This document shows positions 14,903 to 16,279 of a stretch of 16,279 nt of DNA, piece by piece. The notes below the pieces were generated by a model. It searched no databases, was not told the origin of the DNA, and worked only from the letters and a program-made list of their open reading frames with translations. Position 1 is the first letter of the stretch. The number at the start of each line of letters is the position of its first letter. The stretch is taken from assembly GCA_013360985.1 (NCBI GenBank), contig JABWAM010000024.1, positions 1 to 16,279 on the forward strand, read 5' to 3'. The translations under genes were made by a program, and so were the position numbers. The stretch is from Verrucomicrobiia bacterium. Its GTDB lineage: Bacteria; Verrucomicrobiota; Verrucomicrobiia; JABWAM01.

Positions 14903-15874
14903 CTACATCCAGCCGCGGCGGCGCAGGTAGATGATCGTGAGCAGAGTCGAGATCAGCGTGATGACGATAGCGGAAAGGTAGCCCCATCGATGGACGAGCT
15001 CGGGCATATTCTGGAAGTTCATGCCGTACCAGGAAGCGATGACCATGGAGGGGGTGGTGATCACGGTGATCAGGGTGAGCACCTTGACAATTTCCGCGGT
15101 GCGGTTCGAGGAGACGCTCAGATAGAGTTGCATGGTCCCATTGAGGGAGTCGCGGAACTGTTCGGCCATCTCGTTGTAGCGCACGAGGTGGTCGCAGATG
15201 TCGCGATAGTAGGGCACGAGTTGGGCGCGGACGATCTTGAACTCGCCGCGGGCGAAACGGGTGAGCACCTCGAGTTGCGGACGGATGATCTGTCCGAGGA
15301 GAAGCACCTCCTTTTTCAATTGGAGGATGCGCCCCATCGCGAGCTCGCGCGCGCCGCCTTCGAGGACCTGCGTCTCGATTTCGTTGACGTTGTCGCCGAA
15401 CTCGTGGAGCACGGGCAGGTAGTTGTCCACGAGGGCGTCGAGGATCGAGTGGGCGACGCGGTCGCTGCCGCGCGCGACTTGGGCGCGCTTCGTGCATCGG
15501 TCGAGGGCGGCGCCGATGCTTTTCAACGGCTCGCGGTGCCATGTCACCAAGAAGTTTTTCCCGAGGAACAGATTGAGCTCGGAGGTGCGAAACTGTTCGT
15601 CCCTGCGGTCGAAGTCCACGGCGTGGATCACCGTGAAGAGGTAATCGTCGTAGACCTCGACCTTCGGGAGCGGGCTGAAAGTGGTGCAATCCTCGATTGC
15701 GAGCGGGTGAAACTGAAAGATCCCCTCGAGCACCCGCCGCGTTTCCTCGGGAGTCGGATCCTCGAGATCCAGCCAAACGTGGACCCCTTCATCTTTGAGG
15801 AAGATCGGAATCGTCTCGAGATCCATATCCCTCTCGATGAGTTTCCCTTCGGCGAATACGAACGCATGAACCAT
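14903..15874 (-). CDS. corA: CorA family magnesium/cobalt transporter
   Basis: Pentameric inner-membrane channel for Mg2+ (also Co2+ or Ni2+). The protein has 323 residues, the usual size. The large cytoplasmic domain includes FHPLAIEDC (55-63), KVEVYDDYLF, and a long helix up to the membrane. Two transmembrane helices sit at the C-terminus (about 262-281 and 297-317), with the selectivity motif YGMN (283-286) between them, followed by MPEL. The tail is short and basic (LRRRGWM). The start is ATG at 15874, with a predicted promoter directly in front and almost no leader. The kinase follows 79 bases later on the same strand. Confidence 0.96.
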   Translation of the reverse strand: MVHAFVFAEGKLIERDMDLETIPIFLKDEGVHVWLDLEDPTPEETRRVLEGIFQFHPLAIEDCTTFSPLPKVEVYDDYLFTVIHAVDFDRRDEQFRTSELNLFLGKNFLVTWHREPLKSIGAALDRCTKRAQVARGSDRVAHSILDALVDNYLPVLHEFGDNVNEIETQVLEGGARELAMGRILQLKKEVLLLGQIIRPQLEVLTRFARGEFKIVRAQLVPYYRDICDHLVRYNEMAEQFRDSLNGTMQLYLSVSSNRTAEIVKVLTLITVITTPSMVIASWYGMNFQNMPELVHRWGYLSAIVITLISTLLTIIYLRRRGWM

Positions 15875-15883
15875 CTCGCGTCG

Positions 15884-15912
15884 CTTTTAAGAGATACGCG
15901 CCAAGTTGGCAA
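15884..15912 (-). promoter_or_regulatory. Possible promoter of corA (near-leaderless)
   Basis: On the minus strand TTGCCA (15907-15912) and TAAAAG (15884-15889) are 17 bases apart; five and four of six positions match the sigma-70 consensus. The ATG at 15874 follows the -10 box by 9 bases, so a leader of only about 2-4 bases is expected. No Shine-Dalgarno sequence is present. Confidence 0.45.
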
Positions 15913-15934
15913 AGGAGAAACCGCCGGCCGCGGT

Positions 15935-15977
15935 AAAAAACGGCGCGCGCATCGAGGCCGCCGCCCTCATGCGCCGG
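15935..15977 (-). terminator. Probable intrinsic terminator of the LysM gene
   Basis: Read on the minus strand, gcgcatgagg and cctcgatgcgc form a stem with one bulged base around a gcggcgg loop. Outer cggc and gccg arms can also pair, and a run of six T (15935-15940) follows directly. It lies about 75-115 bases after the LysM stop and just upstream of the corA promoter, so it would separate the two units. Confidence 0.5.
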
Positions 15978-16049
15978 CTCCCCCTCCCGATCCGTAAGGA
16001 TGCTGAAAATCGGCCTTGCGCGGAGAACCGTCGTTTTTCAAACGCCCTC

Positions 16050-16279
16050 TTACGGAGGGATGACCAACACTTGACCGGCCCGCAGGCGGGCGGGATCTTT
16101 GATCGACGGGTTGGCCTGCATGATCTCGCGCCAGCGGGAGCGGTCGCCATAAACCTTCTCGGCGATCATCTGAATCCCTTCGCCGCGCTGGACCGTATAG
16201 CGGCGCGATTTCGCGGCGGCGGCTGCCGCGGAAGGCTTGGGCTTGCTCGCGCCCGCGGAGGCGGCCGAAGCCGCAGGGC
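16050..16279 (-). CDS. LysM domain protein, C-terminal part (runs off the window)
   Basis: This open frame enters from the right edge and ends at TAA (16050-16052); its start lies outside the window. The visible 75 residues begin with an Ala/Ser/Lys/Pro-rich linker (KPKPSAAAAAAKSRR). They end in one LysM domain: RYTVQRGEGIQMIAEKVYGD, SRWREIMQANP, LRAGQVLVIPP. LysM binds N-acetylglucosamine glycans such as peptidoglycan. The position at the extreme C-terminus resembles LysM tails of cell-wall-associated or tail-anchored scaffold proteins, so an envelope location is likely. What the N-terminal part does cannot be seen. A terminator follows at 15935-15977. Confidence 0.88.
   Translation of the reverse strand, partial: PAASAASAGASKPKPSAAAAAAKSRRYTVQRGEGIQMIAEKVYGDRSRWREIMQANPSIKDPARLRAGQVLVIPP

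Overview
This is a GC-rich bacterial chromosomal window of 16.3 kb, with coding genes packed on both strands. The organism has a proton-pumping complex I (nuoM, nuoN), a futalosine-pathway menaquinone gene (mqnD-like), two large GT-C membrane glycosyltransferases, an NtrC-type sigma-54 activator, an NtrB-like histidine kinase, and FHA, LamG and LysM proteins. This set suits a Gram-negative, menaquinone-using bacterium. The FHA protein and the GT-C proteins remind me of the PVC group (Verrucomicrobiota and relatives), but that is an impression, not a phylogeny.

Layout. 1-107: right-hand part of a dispersed repeat cut by the window edge. 155-3222 (+): nuoM and nuoN, overlapping by 4 bases, the last two genes of a complex I operon that begins to the left. 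3251-8248 (-): ArnT/PMT-like glycosyltransferase, sigma-54 response regulator and a second GT-C protein, probably one transcription unit starting in the divergent gap 8249-8495. 8496-9585 (+): DedA-family protein and D-aminoacyl-tRNA deacylase (dtd). 9586-10222: 637 bases without a protein gene, filled largely by a B-A-B arrangement of the dispersed repeat, ending at a promoter for tRNA-Thr(UGU) at 10223-10297. 10336-12279 (-): FHA membrane protein, Lrp/AsnC regulator and mqnD, tightly coupled. 12280-12732: divergent gap holding a complete copy of the repeat with terminal inverted repeats. 12733-13488 (+): secreted LamG-domain protein. 13567-15874 (-): CorA transporter followed by the histidine kinase. 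16050 to the right edge (-): C-terminal LysM domain of a protein that continues outside the window.

The most unusual content is the repeat family, built of a 199-base module A and a module B of about 110-140 bases. The full copy (12377-12689) has near-perfect terminal inverted repeats, encodes no transposase, and looks like a MITE-type non-autonomous element. In three places its right end lies only 40-50 bases before a plus-strand gene, and in two of these directly against the predicted core promoter. A second theme is initiation. Few genes have a Shine-Dalgarno sequence, and three (dedA-like, the LamG gene, corA) have a plausible promoter whose -10 box sits 6-9 bases before the start codon, which suggests leaderless mRNAs.

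Functionally, complex I and MqnD both belong to menaquinone-based respiration. The two GT-C enzymes with the sigma-54 activator suggest regulated envelope or lipid glycosylation. The separate NtrB-like kinase and NtrC-like regulator could be partners, but nothing in the sequence proves it.
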